Positions 24,696 to 33,023 are shown, counted from the stretch's first letter. The stretch: DNA of 55,167 nt from Micromonospora inaquosa (GCF_003857055.1 NZ_QGSZ01000325.1:1-55167), one strand, 5' to 3'. Notes: generated by a model not told the origin, from the sequence alone. Numbers and translations: made by a program.

Positions 24696-25369
24696 CGGGG
24701 CCGCTCACTGGTACGACCCGCGAGCGCATCCATCGCCTCGACCTCCGCCGCCTTGGCCGCCTTTGCCGCCAGGTAGTCCGCGTTGGCCGGCGACAGAAAG
24801 ACGCTGGTGAGCACCCGTTCGGCAACGTCCACACCCAGCCGGGTCAACTGGTCGGCCTTGTCCGGGTTGCTGCTCAGCAGGCGGACCCGGGGCACGCCCA
24901 ACGTGGCCAGCATCTGCGCGGCGGCCGTGTAGTCCCGCTCGTCCTCACCCCGGCCCAGCGCGACATTGGCCTGGTAGGTGTCCAACCCGGCGTCCTGCAA
25001 CGCGTACGCGTCCAGTTTGGCGTACAGGCCGATGCCACGGCCCTCCTGTCGAAGGTAGAGCAGAAAACCTCCGGTCTCGGCGATCCTCTGCACCGCCTCG
25101 CGCAGTTGCGGGCCACAGTCGCAGCGTTGGCTGCCGAACACGTCGCCGGTCAGGCACTCGCTGTGCGGACGGACCAGCGGGGCCTCTCCCCCGGCCGCGA
25201 GCCGGCCCAGGGAGCCGGCCCAGTCGCCGAGACCGAGGGCAAGGTGCTCCCGACCGTCCACCAGGCCCTTGAACGTGAACACCCGGACGGTCGTGGCGTA
25301 GCCATCCGGAAACGCCAGCGGCACCGTGACCTGCGTGCGGATCGTGGCAACCGGCAATGCTTCGGGCAT
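24692..25369 (-). CDS. ribA: GTP cyclohydrolase II (RibA-type)
   Basis: Opens GTP to a diamino-ribosylamino-pyrimidinone phosphate. All functional residues known from E. coli RibA are visible in 225 residues: the zinc cysteines in SECLTGDVFGSQRCDCG, GTP-binding RQEGRGIGL, the tyrosine in DAYALQD (E. coli Tyr105) and the nucleophilic arginine in GEDERDYT (E. coli Arg128). There is no fused RibB domain. ATG 25369 has GAAGGAG four bases upstream. It lies in a cluster with a PTPS homologue rather than with ribE/ribH, so it is probably a second, pathway-specific copy. The paralogue SCO6655 of S. coelicolor is reported, as I recall, to have Met at the Tyr position and to stop early; this one has Tyr. 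Confidence 0.93.
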   Translation of the reverse strand: MPEALPVATIRTQVTVPLAFPDGYATTVRVFTFKGLVDGREHLALGLGDWAGSLGRLAAGGEAPLVRPHSECLTGDVFGSQRCDCGPQLREAVQRIAETGGFLLYLRQEGRGIGLYAKLDAYALQDAGLDTYQANVALGRGEDERDYTAAAQMLATLGVPRVRLLSSNPDKADQLTRLGVDVAERVLTSVFLSPANADYLAAKAAKAAEVEAMDALAGRTSERPR

Positions 25370-25428
25370 GGGACTCCTTCGTCCGGCGCCGCCGCCGTCC
25401 GGCGACGCGTACCGTCTCACAACCGACT

Positions 25429-26367
25429 TCAACAGCCGCCGCCGGAGACGGCTTCCCGGGCGGCGACCGGAATTCGCCGCCGACGGGCCAGCAGCACGGC
25501 GGCGCCGGGAAGGCTGGCCACCAGCACCAGTGCACCGTAGACGGTGGCGGTGGCGACACCCTCGGCCGCGCTGAGGCCGGCCGCGCCGAACACCCACGCC
25601 GCCACCCCCTCCCGCGGCCCGAAGCCGGCCACGTTCAACGGTAGTCCCATGGCGAGCAGGGCGAGCAGCGTCAACGGCAGCAGTCGGGACAGCGGGGCGT
25701 CCGATCCGGCGGTACGCGCCGCCACCAGGAAGGTGGCCAGGTGGCCGGCGACCATCACGGCCGAGGCGACCAGCACACCGAACCAGGTGCGCCGTGCCAA
25801 CAGTCCCGACCGCACGTCCGCCACGGCGGTACGCAGCGCCGCCGCCCAGCGGGACCCGCCGCCGTTCGGAAGCACCCGGGCCACCAGCACGGCGACCAGC
25901 CCACCGGCGACGAGCAGCGCGGCGACGACCGGCAGGTACCGCCGCACCGGGGACGGGAAGGCCGCGAGCACCACCAGCGCGACTCCGACCAGGACCACCT
26001 GCCCGGCGGTCCGCTCCCAGACCACCGCGCGGATGCCCCGGCTGACGTCACCGGCGTCGCGGCCGTGGCGGACCGCCCGGTGCACGTCGCCGATCACCCC
26101 GCCGGGCAGGGTGGCGTTGAGGAAGACAGCCCGGTAGCAGTGCGCCACCGCGGTCGCCAGTGGCAGGCGGACGCCGAGGCCGCCGGCGACCAGGCTCCAC
26201 CGCCACGCCGCGCAGACCGTGGTGAGCACCCCGATGACCAGCGCCGCTGCCAACGCCGGCGCGTCGATCAGTCGTACTCCGGCGAGGAACGGGCCACTGC
26301 CCACCTGCCACAGCAGGACGGCGAGCAGACCCACCCCGCCGACCACTCGTGCCCAGGCCCAGAACAT
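25429..26367 (-). CDS. Flippase-like membrane protein (lysylphosphatidylglycerol synthase TM/YbhN family)
   Basis: Integral membrane protein of 312 residues with about eight helices of the UPF0104/AglD type. The family blocks CYRAVFLNATLPGGVIGDVHRAVRHG (conserved R, N, PGG and GD) and MGLPLNVAGFGPREG (NxxGxGxRE) are present. The soluble acyl-transfer domain of MprF is absent, so it is more likely a lipid-linked or small-molecule translocator than a phospholipid aminoacyl synthase. ATG 26367 has GGGGAGGG ten bases upstream. Gaps of 66 and 59 bases separate it from the methyltransferase and cyclohydrolase, with no terminator seen, so it likely belongs to the same transcript and may export the cluster's product (inference). 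Confidence 0.82.
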   Translation of the reverse strand: MFWAWARVVGGVGLLAVLLWQVGSGPFLAGVRLIDAPALAAALVIGVLTTVCAAWRWSLVAGGLGVRLPLATAVAHCYRAVFLNATLPGGVIGDVHRAVRHGRDAGDVSRGIRAVVWERTAGQVVLVGVALVVLAAFPSPVRRYLPVVAALLVAGGLVAVLVARVLPNGGGSRWAAALRTAVADVRSGLLARRTWFGVLVASAVMVAGHLATFLVAARTAGSDAPLSRLLPLTLLALLAMGLPLNVAGFGPREGVAAWVFGAAGLSAAEGVATATVYGALVLVASLPGAAVLLARRRRIPVAAREAVSGGGC

Positions 26368-26433
26368 CGGCGCCGGCCCTCCCCTTGAAGATCGTCCACT
26401 TGCCCTAGTGCACGTACCCAGGGCGTGAACGGT

Positions 26434-27252
26434 TCATCCACCGGCGAGGAGGTCGGTGTGGTCGACCAGCACGGTGAGTCGACCGGCCGCCGCGTCGGCC
26501 AGCCGACGTCGGGCGTACGCCTGGGCGGGGCCGGCCAGGTCGGTGCGCTGCTCGCAGGCCGCCCGGAGCCAGCCCCGGAACCACTCGGCGGCCAGGTCGG
26601 CCTGCTCCGGGCCGAGACGCCACGGGCTGGGTCGTTCCCGCACGTCGACGCCGCGCCGGGCGAACGCGGCGGCGGTGGCGGCGCCGGCATCCGGGCCGAG
26701 CAGCCGCCGGCCCTCGACGGTACGCCGCTGGTGGTCGTTGAACGCCGCTCCGACCGCCTCGTCGAGCGGGTCGGCCGGGGTGAACCTGACCTTTCCGGTC
26801 ACCGAGATGGCGAACAGGGCGGGCCGGCCGGCGCACGCCGCCACCACCCGTTCGACCTCCTCCGCGGTGAGCATGTCCAGCAGCGCGGACGCGGTGACCA
26901 GGGAGGCGTCGGCGAGGTCGGCGGCGGTCAGCCGGGTGAGGTCACCGCAGCGGGTCTGGACGGTGACCGGGGCACCGTCGGCGGCTCGCACCCCGGTCAT
27001 GCCCTCAGCGGCACGGGCCAGCAGGTCCGCGTCCCGGTCGTGCAGCACCCAGTGCTGCGGTCCGGGCAGCCGGGCGGCCAGCCAACGACTCATCGAGCCG
27101 GTGCCGCTGCCCAGGTCGTGGATCACCGTTGGATGCTCGCCGGTCAACCGGACGCGCACCGCCTCCAACAGGTCCTCGGCGCGTGCCGCCGCGTCGGCCG
27201 GCTCGCGCAGCATCAGCCAGTCGGCGAACGGCAGGGTCTCCTCGACGGTCAT
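26434..27252 (-). CDS. Class I SAM-dependent methyltransferase
   Basis: 272 residues with motif I HDLGSGTGSMSRWLAARL, motif II around HDRDADLL and the acidic DASLVTASALLDML block. No close relative of known substrate is recognisable. The start ATG 27252 overlaps the glycosyltransferase stop as ATGA, with GGAGGTGG upstream inside that gene, showing coupling. In the cluster it would methylate the sugar or base of the product (inference). An alternative is modification of a lipid carrier. Confidence 0.82.
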   Translation of the reverse strand: MTVEETLPFADWLMLREPADAAARAEDLLEAVRVRLTGEHPTVIHDLGSGTGSMSRWLAARLPGPQHWVLHDRDADLLARAAEGMTGVRAADGAPVTVQTRCGDLTRLTAADLADASLVTASALLDMLTAEEVERVVAACAGRPALFAISVTGKVRFTPADPLDEAVGAAFNDHQRRTVEGRRLLGPDAGAATAAAFARRGVDVRERPSPWRLGPEQADLAAEWFRGWLRAACEQRTDLAGPAQAYARRRLADAAAGRLTVLVDHTDLLAGG

Positions 27253-28298
27253 CCCGCCACCTCCTTCAGCACTGCGGCCAGCAGCGCGGTGGTCACCGGC
27301 CAGTCGGTCAGGGTGTCGCGCCGGGCGAGGGCCGCACGCCGCAGCCGATCCCGCAGCTCGTCGTCGCCCAACCACCAGCTCAACGCGCCGGCCAGCGCGG
27401 CCGGGTCGTCCGGCGGGACCAGCAGCCCCGGAACGTCACCGTCGGGGGTACGGCCCAGCGCCTCCGGTAGTCCGCCCACCTGGGTGCCCAGCACCGGTAG
27501 GCCCCGGGCCAGTGCCTCGGTGACGACCATGCCGTACGTCTCGCCTCGCGACGGCAGCACGAGCAGGTCGGCGCTGGCGTACGCGGCGTCGAGCGCCGCA
27601 CCGGTCAGCGGGCCGGCCAGTCGGACCCGGTCGGCGAGCCCCGCGCTGGCGAGCCGGTCGCGCAGCCGGCGCACCAGCGCGGGCTCCCGGGTCAGCGTGC
27701 CGGCACAGACCAGCGTCCAGGGCCCCTCGGCCACCACGGACAGGGCGTCGACCAGCACGTCGTGGCCCTTGTGGTGGGTGACCGCGGCCACGCAGAGCAA
27801 CCGGCCGCCGGTGGCCGAACCGGGGGGCGCCGGCGGCGCGGGCGTCACGCCCGGCGGCGCGACCCGGACCCGGTCGGCCGGCAGCGAATGGCGGGCCAGC
27901 AGGCGGCGGCGGGTCCAAACGCTAGTGGTGACGACGGCCCGCGCGGCGGCGAGCGCTCGCCCCTCGGCCTCGTCGTTGAGCGGCATGTGCACGAGGACGA
28001 CCAGGCGCAGCCGGCGGGCCTGCGGGGCGAGCAGGTCCGGCACGGCCGAGGCGACCAGACCGTCGAGCAGCACCACGGCGTCGTCGGGCGCGGCGGCCAG
28101 CAGCGTTGCCAACTCCGCCCGTTCGGCCCGGCCGGGATGCGGCCACGCCCCGGGCACCGTGTGTTCGCGCACCACCCAGCCGGCCTCGCCGAGCCCCGCG
28201 CAGATCCGCCGGTCGTAGGTGTTGCCGCCGCTGGGCGTGGCCGGGTCGTCGATGTCACCGGGCAGGACGACGTGCACCGCCCGGCCCGCATCGGTCAC
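27249..28298 (-). CDS. GT4-family (GT-B) glycosyltransferase
   Basis: Retaining glycosyltransferase of 349 residues. The N-terminal acceptor half starts HVVLPGDIDDPATPSGGNTYDRR, the Gly-Gly loop of GT4 enzymes; the C-terminal donor half has VAAVTHHKGHDVLVDA and LLVLPSRGETYGMVVTEALARG, the E-x7-E motif. Donor and acceptor cannot be read. GTG 28298 overlaps the PTPS-like stop and the stop overlaps the methyltransferase start, so it is tightly coupled on both sides. This is a strong hint that the cluster's product is glycosylated. Confidence 0.87.
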   Translation of the reverse strand: MTDAGRAVHVVLPGDIDDPATPSGGNTYDRRICAGLGEAGWVVREHTVPGAWPHPGRAERAELATLLAAAPDDAVVLLDGLVASAVPDLLAPQARRLRLVVLVHMPLNDEAEGRALAAARAVVTTSVWTRRRLLARHSLPADRVRVAPPGVTPAPPAPPGSATGGRLLCVAAVTHHKGHDVLVDALSVVAEGPWTLVCAGTLTREPALVRRLRDRLASAGLADRVRLAGPLTGAALDAAYASADLLVLPSRGETYGMVVTEALARGLPVLGTQVGGLPEALGRTPDGDVPGLLVPPDDPAALAGALSWWLGDDELRDRLRRAALARRDTLTDWPVTTALLAAVLKEVAG

Positions 28299-28699
28299 AG
28301 CGACCGCTCGTAGCTCGCCCAGGCGATGTGCGACTCGTGCAGGGTGATCGTGATGCCGGTCAGGTCGCGCGCTCCCGGGCCCAGCTCACCGGCGTGCACC
28401 CGGTCGACCAGTCGGTCCGCGACAGTACGGGCCAGCACCTCCGTGGTGGTGTTCACCCCGGCGAAGGCCGGCTCGTCGTCGAGGTTGCGGTAGGTCAGCT
28501 CGCTCAGCACGGCCCGCAACTGCTCGGTGGCCAGGCCGATGTCCACCACGATCCCGTCGGCGTCCAGGTCGGGCCGACGGAACGTCGCGTCCACCACGAA
28601 CGTCGCGCCGTGCAGGCGTTGGGCGGGCCCGAACACCTCGCCCCGGAAACTGTGGGCAATCATCATGTGGTCCCGAACGGTCACGCTGAACACGGTCAC
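28295..28699 (-). CDS. 6-pyruvoyltetrahydropterin synthase/QueD homologue lacking catalytic residues
   Basis: T-fold protein of 134 residues, the family's normal length. In active PTPS and QueD three histidines bind zinc and a Cys/Asp/His triad catalyses. Here His16 and His30 align with two zinc ligands, but the third (HGH in QueD) is Ala32 (LHGAT), the catalytic Cys is Ala26 (PAQRLHG) and the catalytic His is Asp75 (NLDDEP). The late glutamate that grips the pterin ring is kept (LHESHIAW). It should therefore bind a pterin- or pyrimidine-like ligand without doing the PTPS or QueD reaction. From memory, the structure of S. coelicolor SCO6650 showed the same loss. GTG 28699 overlaps the dehydrogenase stop (GTGA). 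Confidence 0.88.
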   Translation of the reverse strand: MTVFSVTVRDHMMIAHSFRGEVFGPAQRLHGATFVVDATFRRPDLDADGIVVDIGLATEQLRAVLSELTYRNLDDEPAFAGVNTTTEVLARTVADRLVDRVHAGELGPGARDLTGITITLHESHIAWASYERSL

Positions 28700-29694
28700 T
28701 CCCCGTCGTCGTAGGTGATGAGGTGGCAGAGGGCGGGCAGGTCACCCGAGCTGAGTCGGGCGAGCACGTCGGGCAGCTCCGCGAACCGGGACGCGCCGGT
28801 GATCAACGCGTCGAAGGCCGGGTCGTCGAGCAGGTCCAGGGCGAGCGCCAGGCGATCGGCGTAACTGCGCCGCCCCCGTCGGGCGGGTGCCACCATGCCG
28901 ACCTGGCTGCTGCGCACGGTGAGTCGACCGGAGTGGAACGCACCGCCCAGCGACACCTGCACCGGGCGGTCGCCGTACCAGCTCAGCTCGATGACCGTGC
29001 CCTCGGGGGCGAGCAGGTCCAGCGACTGTTGCAGGCCGGCGGCGCTGGCGCTGGCGTGCACGACCAGGTCCCGGTCGCCGCGGGCGTCGGCCGGGTTGGC
29101 GAAGTCGACACCGAGCGCCCCGGCCACGCCGGCCCGACGCGCGTCGGTGTCGACCAACTCGACCTGTACGCCGGGGAACCGGGCGAGCAGCGCCGCGACG
29201 CAGCACCCCACCATGCCCGCGCCGATCACGGTGACCCGGTCGCCGACCAGCGGCGCGGCGTCCCACAGTGCGTTGACGGCGGTCTCCACCGTGCCGGCGA
29301 GCACCGCCCGGGCCGGAGGCACCCCGTCCGGCACGGGCACCACGGCGGTGGCGGGCACGACGTACGCGCTCTGGTGCGGGTGCAGACAGAAGACCGTCCG
29401 CCCGAGCAGCTCCGGTGGGCCCTGCTCGACCACGCCGACGCTGAGGTAGCCGTACTTCACCGGGCCGGGGAAGTCACCCTCCTGAAAGGGCGCGCGCATC
29501 GCGGCGTGCTGGTCGGCGGGCACCTGGCCGGCGAAGACCAGCGTCTCGGTGCCCCGGCTGACCCCGGAGTAACTGGCCCGGACCAGCACCTCGTCGGGGC
29601 CGGGGGCGGTCAGCGACACCGGCCGGATCTCGGCCGCGCCGGGTTCACGCACCCAGCAGGCGTACGCCTCGCGGATCACCGTCGCGCACCTCAC
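28696..29694 (-). CDS. Medium-chain (MDR) zinc-type dehydrogenase
   Basis: 332 residues with a GroES-like half and a Rossmann half (VIGAGMVGCCVAALLARFPG). The start SYSGVSRGTETLVFAG resembles BchC-like MDR proteins rather than alcohol dehydrogenases; the usual catalytic Cys is replaced in GVSRGTE and the four-Cys structural zinc lobe is absent, so zinc dependence is doubtful. GTG 29694 has GGAG five bases upstream. It is the first gene of the seven-gene cluster. A likely role is oxidising or reducing the side chain or sugar of the product (inference). Confidence 0.8.
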   Translation of the reverse strand: MRCATVIREAYACWVREPGAAEIRPVSLTAPGPDEVLVRASYSGVSRGTETLVFAGQVPADQHAAMRAPFQEGDFPGPVKYGYLSVGVVEQGPPELLGRTVFCLHPHQSAYVVPATAVVPVPDGVPPARAVLAGTVETAVNALWDAAPLVGDRVTVIGAGMVGCCVAALLARFPGVQVELVDTDARRAGVAGALGVDFANPADARGDRDLVVHASASAAGLQQSLDLLAPEGTVIELSWYGDRPVQVSLGGAFHSGRLTVRSSQVGMVAPARRGRRSYADRLALALDLLDDPAFDALITGASRFAELPDVLARLSSGDLPALCHLITYDDGE

Positions 29695-29751
29695 GTCTGC
29701 TCCGGGCCGAACCGATCGGCCATGTCGGGGTCCCCCGATCGGGGTTGTCGA

Positions 29752-30693
29752 TCATAAACACGGAGGTACGGCGCGCACGGTTCGAAGCTCGCCCGACACA
29801 ACCACGTCATCGGCGATCACCGGCTCACCCTGGTGAGGCGGCAGCACCCCGGGGTCGGGGGCGAGCACCTGGCTGAAGAACGCCAGAGTGTCGCGGATCA
29901 GCGGTTCCAGCGGCACCCCGCCGAAACAGTGGTCGGCCCCCCGCACCACCGACAACTCGACCTCGGCACCCGCCGCGGTCAACGCCGCGGCAAGCTCTTC
30001 GCTCTGCCCTACCGGCACGACCAGGTCCTGGTCGCCGTGGATCAGCAGCACGGGCGGGGCCTGCTCGGTGACGAAGCTGATCGGGCTGGCCGCCCGGCCC
30101 AGCTCTGGGTTCCCGGCCAACGGGGCACCGATCAGCAGGGACTCGGGCGAGTCTGCGGCGTCGTGGTCGATCGTCCCGGCCGGAAGGGCCTGCGCCTGAA
30201 TGGTCAGCAGGTTCGACGGGGCATACCAGCAGACCGCGGCCCGCACGCGGGTGTCGTCCTGGTCCTCCCCCGTCAACGCGAGCATCGAGGCCAGATGCCC
30301 ACCGGCCGACTCGCCCCACACAGCGATCCGCTCACGGTCCACGCCCACCGTGTCGCCGTGTCGGCGCAGCCAGCGCACGGCCGCCTTCACGTCGTCGAGT
30401 TGCGCCGGGAAGTGCGCCTCACCGCTGAGCCGGTACTGCGCGGAGGCGACCGCGAATCCGGCCCGGACGGCGGCGGTGAACGGATCCGCCTCCATGAGCC
30501 AGTCCGGCGGCTGCTTGGGCGAGCCGAACAGCCACGCGCCGCCGTGGATCCACACCAGGACCGGGACCGGATGGGGGGCGTCCACCGGCACCACGAGATC
30601 CAGTGTCAGCGGGCGGAAGCCCGGGACCTCGTTCACCACGATGTCGCGGTGCTCGACCCGGTCGGTCCAGTCGCGGGGTGCCGCATCGATCAT
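29752..30693 (-). CDS. Alpha/beta-hydrolase of the hormone-sensitive-lipase/BD-FAE type
   Basis: Esterase or amidase of 313 residues. The oxyanion motif HGGAW (50-54), nucleophile Ser129 in WGESAGGH, Asp in HGDQDLVVP and His in RGADHCFGG are all visible. There is no signal peptide, so it is cytoplasmic. ATG 30693 was taken (GTG 30696 next to it is equally possible); the ribosome site is weak. The frame closes 57 bases before the dehydrogenase of the pterin-type cluster, so read-through into that cluster is possible, but the gap and the different style of start make membership uncertain. Substrate unknown. Confidence 0.85.
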   Translation of the reverse strand: MIDAAPRDWTDRVEHRDIVVNEVPGFRPLTLDLVVPVDAPHPVPVLVWIHGGAWLFGSPKQPPDWLMEADPFTAAVRAGFAVASAQYRLSGEAHFPAQLDDVKAAVRWLRRHGDTVGVDRERIAVWGESAGGHLASMLALTGEDQDDTRVRAAVCWYAPSNLLTIQAQALPAGTIDHDAADSPESLLIGAPLAGNPELGRAASPISFVTEQAPPVLLIHGDQDLVVPVGQSEELAAALTAAGAEVELSVVRGADHCFGGVPLEPLIRDTLAFFSQVLAPDPGVLPPHQGEPVIADDVVVSGELRTVRAVPPCL

Positions 30694-30748
30694 CACGTCA
30701 TCTTCGCACCACCGGCCCCGGGCGCGCCGAGTCACGACCTTGAATTGA

Positions 30749-31345
30749 TCACTGCTGCTTGTCGGAGGTGGCGGGGCGGGCCCGGACGTGCAGCCGCTCC
30801 CCCTGCGGCCCGAAGAGACTGAGCGCTTCGGCGGTGCCGGGGCCGGGGTTGAAGAAGAGGTGCGGGACGCGGGTGTCGAACTCGGCCACCTCGCCCGGGG
30901 TCAGCGTCAGATCACGGTCGCCGAGCAGCAGGCGCAGGCGGCCGGAGAGCACGTAGAGCCACTCGTACCCCTCGTGGGCCTGCGGGATCCGGCCTCCGGC
31001 GGACGGGTCCGGCGGGAAGATCTGCTTGAACGCCTGCACACCGCCGGGCCGGCGGGTCAGCGGCAGGTACGTCACGCCGTGGATGATGATCGGTTTGGGG
31101 CGTACCCGGGGGTCTCCGGTGGCTGGGGCGTCGACCAGTTCGTCGAGCGCCACCTGGTAGGCCCGCGCCAGCGGGAGCAGCAGCTCCAGGGTCGGTCGAC
31201 GGGTTCCGGACTCCAGCCGGGACAGGGTGCTCACCGAGATGCCGGTCAGGTCGGCGAGCTGGGTCAGCGTGGTGCCGCGTTGGTGACGTAGGGCACGCAG
31301 CCGGGGGCCGACGGCCGCCAGCGCGGCGCTGTCCTCGTTTGCCAT
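30749..31345 (-). CDS. XRE-family regulator with C-terminal cupin
   Basis: DNA-binding protein of 198 residues. An N-terminal helix-turn-helix (LRALRHQRGTTLTQLADLTG, then SVSTLSRLESGTRRPT) is followed by a cupin barrel (EGYEWLYVLSGRLRLLLGDRD, FDTRVPHLFFNPG) that probably senses a small ligand. The gene is divergent from the thioredoxin-reductase/methyltransferase fusion with 82 bases between, and inverted repeats lie at 31349-31371 next to its ATG. A TATCCT hexamer (minus strand, 31358-31353) would start the message within a few bases of the ATG, so it is probably leaderless and self-repressed. Paralogues commonly control the adjacent reductase (inference). Confidence 0.88.
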   Translation of the reverse strand: MANEDSAALAAVGPRLRALRHQRGTTLTQLADLTGISVSTLSRLESGTRRPTLELLLPLARAYQVALDELVDAPATGDPRVRPKPIIIHGVTYLPLTRRPGGVQAFKQIFPPDPSAGGRIPQAHEGYEWLYVLSGRLRLLLGDRDLTLTPGEVAEFDTRVPHLFFNPGPGTAEALSLFGPQGERLHVRARPATSDKQQ

Positions 31346-31348
31346 AAC

Positions 31349-31371
31349 GGCAAGGATAGTTGCCACCTTGC
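31349..31371. promoter_or_regulatory. Overlapping inverted repeats, operator candidate for the XRE-cupin regulator
   Basis: GCAAGG (31350-31355) pairs with CCTTGC (31366-31371), and GGCAA (31349-31353) with TTGCC (31360-31364). They overlap the TATCCT -10-like element of the regulator and face the reductase/methyltransferase gene. Confidence 0.5.
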
Positions 31372-31427
31372 TGGCGGCGACGGATGGTGGGCGCAGCCGA
31401 CAGAGCAAGCAAGAGGGAGACAAACCA

Positions 31428-33002
31428 ATGGACGAGACATACGACGTGGTGGTGGTGGGCGGCGGCGCCGCCGGGCTCAGCGGCGCCCTGGCGCTGAGCC
31501 GCGCCCGCCGATCGGTCCTGGTGATCGACTCCGGTGAGCCGCGTAACGCGCCGGCCGACCGGATACACAACTACCTGGGCCGGGAGGGGACGCCGCCGGG
31601 CGAGCTGCTCGCGGTCGGCCGGGCCGAGGTGGCCGGGTACGGCGGGCAGTTCCGCACCGGACTGGTGCAGACCGCGACCCGGGACGACGACGGGTTCAAG
31701 CTGAGCCTCGACGGCGGCGAGTCGGTGCGGGCCCGGCGGCTGCTGGTGACCACCGGGCTCACCGACGAACTGCCCGACGTGCCCGGCCTGGCGCAGCGGT
31801 GGGGTCGCGACGTGCTGCACTGCCCGTACTGCCACGGCTGGGAGGTGCGCGACCGCCGGATCGGCGTCCTCGCGACCGGACCGCTGGCCGTGCACCAGGC
31901 CGAGATGTGGCGACAGTGGAGCCTCAGCGTGCTACTCCTGCTGCACGACGCCCCGGCGCCGGACGCGGAGACCGCCGAGCGGCTCGCCGCCCGGAGCATC
32001 GCGGTGGTGCCGGGCCCGGTCGCCGCCGTGGAGGTGACCGACGACGCGCTGACCGGGGTACGGCTCGCCGACGGGCGGGTGGTGGCGCTCGACGCGCTCG
32101 TGGTGGCGACGCGGCTGACTCCCCGCGTCGACCTGCTGGTGGGGTTGGGTCTGGCCCCGGAGGAGGTGACGATGGGTGAGCATGTCATCGGTGCCCAGAT
32201 CCCGGCCGACGCCACCGGCGCGACCAGCGTCCCGGGTGTCTGGGTGGCGGGCAACGTGGCCGACCTCCGCGGTCAGGTGATCACGTCCGCCGGGGCCGGG
32301 TTGAACGCGGCCGCGGCGATCAACGCCGACCTCATCGCCGAGGACACCCGCGACGCGGTGGCCGCGTACCGGCAGTTGGTGGCCACGACGTTCGAGGAGC
32401 CGGCGTGGGAGGAGCGCTACCAGTCCCGCCCCTCGGTGTGGAGTGGCCGGCCGAACCCGCAACTGGTCGCCGAGGTCACGGACCTGGCCCCCGGGCGCGC
32501 GCTGGACGTGGGTAGCGGTGAGGGCGCCGACGCGGTGTGGTTGGCCGCGCGCGGCTGGCAGGTGACGGCGGTGGACATCTCCAGCACGGCGCTGAGCCGG
32601 GCCGCCGCGCACGCCGAGACCGCCGGCGTCGGCGACCGGATCGAGTTCACCCATGCCGACCTGCGGGACAAGCCGCCCACCGAGGAGGCGTACGACCTGG
32701 TGTCCGCGCAGTTCATGCACCTGCCCCCGGAGCAGCGGCGGGAGTTGTTCGGCAGGCTGGCCGCGGCGGTGGCACCGGGCGGCGTCCTACTGATCGTCGG
32801 GCATCACCCGTCGGACCTGTGGGGGGCGGCGCACCGGATGCACATGCCGGAGGCGATGTACACCGCCCAGGACGTGGCCGCCGATCTGGACCCCGCCCGC
32901 TGGGAGGTGCTGACGGCGGAGGAACGCTCCCGCCCCGCCACCAACCCCAACGGCGAGGAGATCACCCACCACGACGCGGTCCTCGTCGCCCGCCGACGCT
33001 GA
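31428..33002 (+). CDS. Thioredoxin-reductase-like flavoprotein fused to a SAM methyltransferase
   Basis: Two enzymes in one 524-residue chain. Residues 1-305 are a thioredoxin-reductase-type FAD protein: VVVGGGAAGLSGALAL (8-23), a redox Cys132-Pro-Tyr-Cys135 and the second FAD motif VWVAGNVAD. The NADPH loop is degenerate (GVLATGPLAVH rather than GGGDSA). Residues 325-524 are a class I methyltransferase with LDVGSGEGAD at 359-368 and QFMHLPPEQR. Such fusions are annotated in actinomycetes; coupled redox and methyl transfer on one small substrate, or detoxification of a metalloid or thiol, are possible (inference). ATG 31428 has AGAGGGAGA upstream. Control is probably by the divergent XRE-cupin protein. 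Confidence 0.88.
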   Translation: MDETYDVVVVGGGAAGLSGALALSRARRSVLVIDSGEPRNAPADRIHNYLGREGTPPGELLAVGRAEVAGYGGQFRTGLVQTATRDDDGFKLSLDGGESVRARRLLVTTGLTDELPDVPGLAQRWGRDVLHCPYCHGWEVRDRRIGVLATGPLAVHQAEMWRQWSLSVLLLLHDAPAPDAETAERLAARSIAVVPGPVAAVEVTDDALTGVRLADGRVVALDALVVATRLTPRVDLLVGLGLAPEEVTMGEHVIGAQIPADATGATSVPGVWVAGNVADLRGQVITSAGAGLNAAAAINADLIAEDTRDAVAAYRQLVATTFEEPAWEERYQSRPSVWSGRPNPQLVAEVTDLAPGRALDVGSGEGADAVWLAARGWQVTAVDISSTALSRAAAHAETAGVGDRIEFTHADLRDKPPTEEAYDLVSAQFMHLPPEQRRELFGRLAAAVAPGGVLLIVGHHPSDLWGAAHRMHMPEAMYTAQDVAADLDPARWEVLTAEERSRPATNPNGEEITHHDAVLVARRR

Positions 33003-33023
33003 CCCGCCCCCGTCGACCTGCGT

